Shown: positions 6,542-8,242 of the stretch, piece after piece
How the letters are laid out: each line of letters opens with the position of its first letter
Position numbering within the stretch: position 1 is the first letter of the stretch
From: JAJPKE01 sp052143275
Lineage (GTDB): Bacteria > Chloroflexota > Ktedonobacteria > Ktedonobacterales > JADMIN01
Assembly: GCA_052143275.1 (NCBI GenBank)
Contig: JBKQTH010000014.1
Location: forward strand, 1-8,242
Reading direction: 5' to 3'
DNA: 8,242 nt
Notes under the pieces: model-generated
Databases searched by the model: none
What the model was told of the DNA's origin: nothing
The model's input: the letters and a program-made list of their open reading frames with translations, nothing else
Position numbers and translations under genes: made by a program

Positions 6542-6554
6542 TTGCACTATGCAA
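6542..6554. repeat. Small inverted repeat TTGCA-CTA-TGCAA
   Basis: Perfect 5-bp arms flank a 3-nt centre in the 99-nt gap between the tetR stop and the LiaF-like start. It could be an operator or the base of a small hairpin. No clear promoter is seen in the same gap, so read-through from tetR is possible. An element this short can arise by chance. Confidence 0.3.
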
Positions 6555-6574
6555 TACGTCTCGCTCGGTCGCTG

Positions 6575-7192
6575 TCATGAAGTTGCCGAGTGCCAGCCCG
6601 CCACCAAGAGCGCCCAGATACGGGGGGCGACAGCCTGTGGGAAGAATGTGTCCGGTACCAGAAGCCAGGCCCGTGCCAGACCATTGCCCGCTCCCACAAA
6701 GGTAAGCGCCGCGGCTTCGACATCCAGGTACTCCGGCAACTCCCGCTTGACTACGGCGGCCAGTAGATACTCGGTAACTAGAGCCTGTGTACGTCGCTCG
6801 TCTGCCCGGCGAGCCTCCATCCCCTCCGCCGGCTCGTCGGCGACTTCAACTCGCAGATGGGATAGCCTAACGTACGACTGGTAGCTTGGGTCCCCTTCGA
6901 GAGCCTCCATCCAGCGCAGCCACATCAATTCGAGGGACTGTAATGGGCTGGCTCCCTGTGCCGCGGCGTCTTGGAGTATCTCGGTAAAGATAGTGGTCCG
7001 CTCGCCCAGAAGCGTCGCAAAAAGATCTGCTTTGCTGGTGAAATACCAGTAGATCGCCCCTTTGCTCAACTCGGCCGCGCTGGTGATATCGTCAAGGGTC
7101 GTGCCGGCATACCCCTGGCGACTGAATACTTCAAGTGCCGCGGCCAGAATCTGCCGGCGCGCCAGCGGATCCGTCTGCTTGGGCCTGGGCAT
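6575..7192 (-). CDS. TetR/AcrR-family transcriptional repressor
   Basis: The product is 205 residues, a normal TetR length. The N-terminal DNA-binding domain spans about 10-58: R-R-Q-I-L-A-A-A-L-E-V-F, G-Y-A-G-T-T, then the helix-turn-helix I-T-S-A-A-E-L-S-K-G-A-I-Y-W-Y-F and S-K-A-D-L-F, all hallmark positions of the family. The C-terminal half is the variable helical ligand-binding and dimer domain; its ligand cannot be read from sequence. ATG at 7192 is preferred (a GGTGG lies 5 nt upstream), but two GTG codons at 7201 and 7198 are possible. A strong promoter and a candidate operator lie directly upstream, fitting negative autoregulation. TetR repressors often control a neighbouring gene; here the candidates are the LiaF-like gene downstream or the BON gene upstream. 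No efflux or enzyme gene adjoins it. Confidence 0.92.
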   Translation of the reverse strand: MPRPKQTDPLARRQILAAALEVFSRQGYAGTTLDDITSAAELSKGAIYWYFTSKADLFATLLGERTTIFTEILQDAAAQGASPLQSLELMWLRWMEALEGDPSYQSYVRLSHLRVEVADEPAEGMEARRADERRTQALVTEYLLAAVVKRELPEYLDVEAAALTFVGAGNGLARAWLLVPDTFFPQAVAPRIWALLVAGWHSATS

Positions 7193-7211
7193 GCGCACCA
7201 CCGTGAATTTC

Positions 7212-7231
7212 TATACTATCCAGTCGGTATA
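7212..7231. promoter_or_regulatory. Candidate TetR operator over the tetR transcription start
   Basis: TATAC (7212-7216) and GTATA (7227-7231) are inverted around a 10-nt centre. On the minus strand the site begins 3 nt after the -10 and covers the expected start near 7228. TetR proteins commonly bind such 15-20 bp palindromes to repress their own gene. The halves match at 6 of 10 positions, so the site is imperfect. Confidence 0.5.
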
Positions 7232-7234
7232 CGA

Positions 7235-7263
7235 ATAATACTCACTTCTGATTGTGGCGTCAA
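7235..7263 (-). promoter_or_regulatory. Sigma-70-type promoter of the tetR gene
   Basis: On the minus strand TTGACG (7263-7258) is followed by an ideal 17-nt spacer and TATTAT (7240-7235). Each hexamer has one mismatch from consensus. The predicted leader is about 36 nt to the ATG at 7192. Confidence 0.75.
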
Positions 7264-7297
7264 GAGGCAAACCAGCAATGGCGAAATCTGCGGCTGG

Positions 7298-7307
7298 TGA
7301 CCGGTCA
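7298..7307. repeat. 10-bp perfect palindrome TGACCGGTCA
   Basis: It lies in the 157-nt gap between the BON gene stop and the tetR start, about 35 bp upstream of the tetR -35. It is a possible regulator site; nothing else supports it. No terminator for the BON gene is seen in this gap. Confidence 0.3.
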
Positions 7308-7349
7308 AGAGCGTGTGTCCGCTGGCACCACAGTTGGGCAACGAGCTAC

Positions 7350-8186
7350 TCAGTCCCCAATTGTGGTCTCGTCGTAGAGACCAAAGACTCCAGGCACATG
7401 CCAGATATCCTGCTCGGCGGAGGCGCGATGGCGTGGAGTAGGCAGGGTGCCCGAGAGCCGCACCGCGCCGTCGTGAACCTCTACCTGTAGCCGCGCCGTA
7501 TAGGGGGCGATCGCAGGATTAGCGTCGAGGATATCCCAGATGTCACCGGCCACCTCCTCGTCACGGCGCAATGCCGTCCCGGAAGCGATCTGCTCCGGGC
7601 TGGCATCGAGTCGCAGTGTCAGCTTCTCTCCGCGAAAGGGTACACTACTGGGCTCCGGCTTAACGCTACTGGCCCAGGCCGGGGAAATGAGTAACGTCCG
7701 GCCGGCTACCGGTAGGAGAGCCACCAATCTGGTGGAGGTCTCCACGTCGGCCAGGACATCGCTACGAACGTGGAGAATGAGCTCTAGAGCTACGCCGCTG
7801 CTAGTATCGAACGTGACGCCTTCCATCCGGCCGATATACCCCATATCGCAGTACGCTCGCATGCCGCCGCGCAATTCGATGGCATCCGACGATGGCGCTG
7901 GGGATTGCCTGGCATTTAAGGGAATAGTACGGGCACTCCGCTCGAATGGTGGACGGCGATCCATCCGGACCAGGCGCAGCCAGAGATCTCCTGTGGCAGG
8001 TAACAGGCGAACGCCCGCTAACTTGCCATTTGGGCCATCGAGACCGCGGTAACGCAGTGGCACGCTGGGCACGTCATCGCCCTTGATTTTGGCGCCGAAG
8101 CGCAGTATCTGTCGCCTCGGCAGCTCGATGCCAGGATTACCTGTATCATGGAACGATCCGGTACCACTTCCCCTACTGATTGCCAC
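7350..8186 (-). CDS. BON-domain protein with PRC-barrel-like N-terminal segments
   Basis: The product is 278 residues from GTG at 8186. Residues 207-278 resemble a BON domain (R-R-D-E-E-V-A-G-D-I-W-D-I-L ... V-E-V-H-D-G-A-V-R-L-S-G-T-L ... P-G-V), a small alpha/beta module found in OsmY and other envelope or stress proteins and thought to bind lipids or other ligands. Two upstream stretches (about 29-75 and 105-170) read like divergent PRC-barrel or related beta segments: a G-x-x-I-G-x-(M/V)-E-G-V-x-x-D motif followed by hydrophobic strands. No signal peptide or membrane helix is present, so a cytosolic location is likely. GTG at 8186 is preferred over GTG at 8204: a GGAGG lies 6 nt upstream, and the promoter would start transcription near 8202, leaving 8204 untranscribed. 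The BON call is fairly firm, the PRC-like call tentative, the cellular role unknown. Confidence 0.75.
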   Translation of the reverse strand: MAISRGSGTGSFHDTGNPGIELPRRQILRFGAKIKGDDVPSVPLRYRGLDGPNGKLAGVRLLPATGDLWLRLVRMDRRPPFERSARTIPLNARQSPAPSSDAIELRGGMRAYCDMGYIGRMEGVTFDTSSGVALELILHVRSDVLADVETSTRLVALLPVAGRTLLISPAWASSVKPEPSSVPFRGEKLTLRLDASPEQIASGTALRRDEEVAGDIWDILDANPAIAPYTARLQVEVHDGAVRLSGTLPTPRHRASAEQDIWHVPGVFGLYDETTIGD

Positions 8187-8192
8187 TAACAG

Positions 8193-8197
8193 CCTCC
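8193..8197 (-). promoter_or_regulatory. Ribosome binding site of the BON gene
   Basis: A consensus GGAGG (minus strand) with 6-nt spacing to GTG at 8186. It is the main reason for choosing the shorter start. Confidence 0.75.
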
Positions 8198-8208
8198 ACC
8201 GCACCAGG

Positions 8209-8237
8209 TTTATATTCGGCCTGTGTCTAGGTGTCTA
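8209..8237 (-). promoter_or_regulatory. Promoter of the BON gene
   Basis: On the minus strand TAGACA (8237-8232), a 17-nt spacer and TATAAA (8214-8209), each one mismatch from consensus. The start would fall near 8202, giving a very short leader of about 16 nt that contains only the ribosome site. Confidence 0.65.
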
Positions 8238-8238
8238 G
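8223..8238. repeat. Two tandem copies of GTGTCTAG at the BON promoter
   Basis: Copies at 8223-8230 and 8231-8238 abut each other. The outer copy contributes the -35 hexamer and the inner copy fills the spacer. This may be a regulator half-site pair or a small duplication; the right edge of the window hides any further copies. Confidence 0.6.
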
Positions 8239-8242
8239 GCGC

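Noticed and set aside
6516..6884. 122-codon plus-strand frame antisense to tetR
   Set aside because: The minus strand encodes an unmistakable TetR helix-turn-helix protein, and the antisense product has no features of its own.
7540..8052. 170-codon open frame on the plus strand antisense to the BON gene
   Set aside because: It is a Ser/Arg-rich translation without family features, while the minus-strand frame has a BON domain, ribosome site and promoter.

Overview
The window looks like bacterial chromosomal DNA of moderately high GC, most likely from the Chloroflexota (Ktedonobacteria-like). That placement is an inference. It rests on the style of the proteins: a multidomain Ser/Thr kinase opening with a G-Q-Y-R-V-I-E-L-I-G-x-G-G-M-A-x-V-Y signature and fused to FHA, a PRC-like/BON protein, a SHOCT/LiaF-like protein, and a UvrA of about 1006 residues with two extra inserts compared with the E. 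coli protein. No rRNA, tRNA, CRISPR array, transposase or phage gene was recognised.

Layout. Positions 1-290 (+) hold the 3' end of a probable membrane protein with a threonine-rich repeated tail and a strong coding-region hairpin. Positions 291-584 are a gene-poor spacer. Positions 585-1016 (+) encode a small DUF4190-type membrane protein with a Pro/Tyr-rich N-terminus. A near-consensus sigma-70 promoter, an operator-like inverted repeat at its +1 and a hairpin-containing leader of about 130 nt precede uvrA (1212-4232, +). The uvrA gene converges on a leftward-reading block. Read 5' to 3' on the minus strand, this block is: a PRC-like/BON protein (8186-7350), a TetR-family repressor (7192-6575), a SHOCT/LiaF-C-like protein (6475-5891) and a soluble Ser/Thr kinase with zinc ribbon and FHA domain (5736-4336).

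How the genes may work together. uvrA is the damage-recognition ATPase of nucleotide excision repair, and the inverted repeat on its start site fits SOS-type or other repressor control. The four minus-strand genes look like stress or envelope-signalling functions, but each has its own likely promoter or a spacer before it, so they need not form one operon. The tetR promoter carries a candidate operator over its start site, which suggests autoregulation. The SHOCT/LiaF-like protein next to the FHA-kinase is a plausible partner or substrate; this is inferred from position only. No known defence or mobile system is visible. The points most worth a second look are the uvrA leader, the kinase architecture and the kinase/LiaF-like pair.
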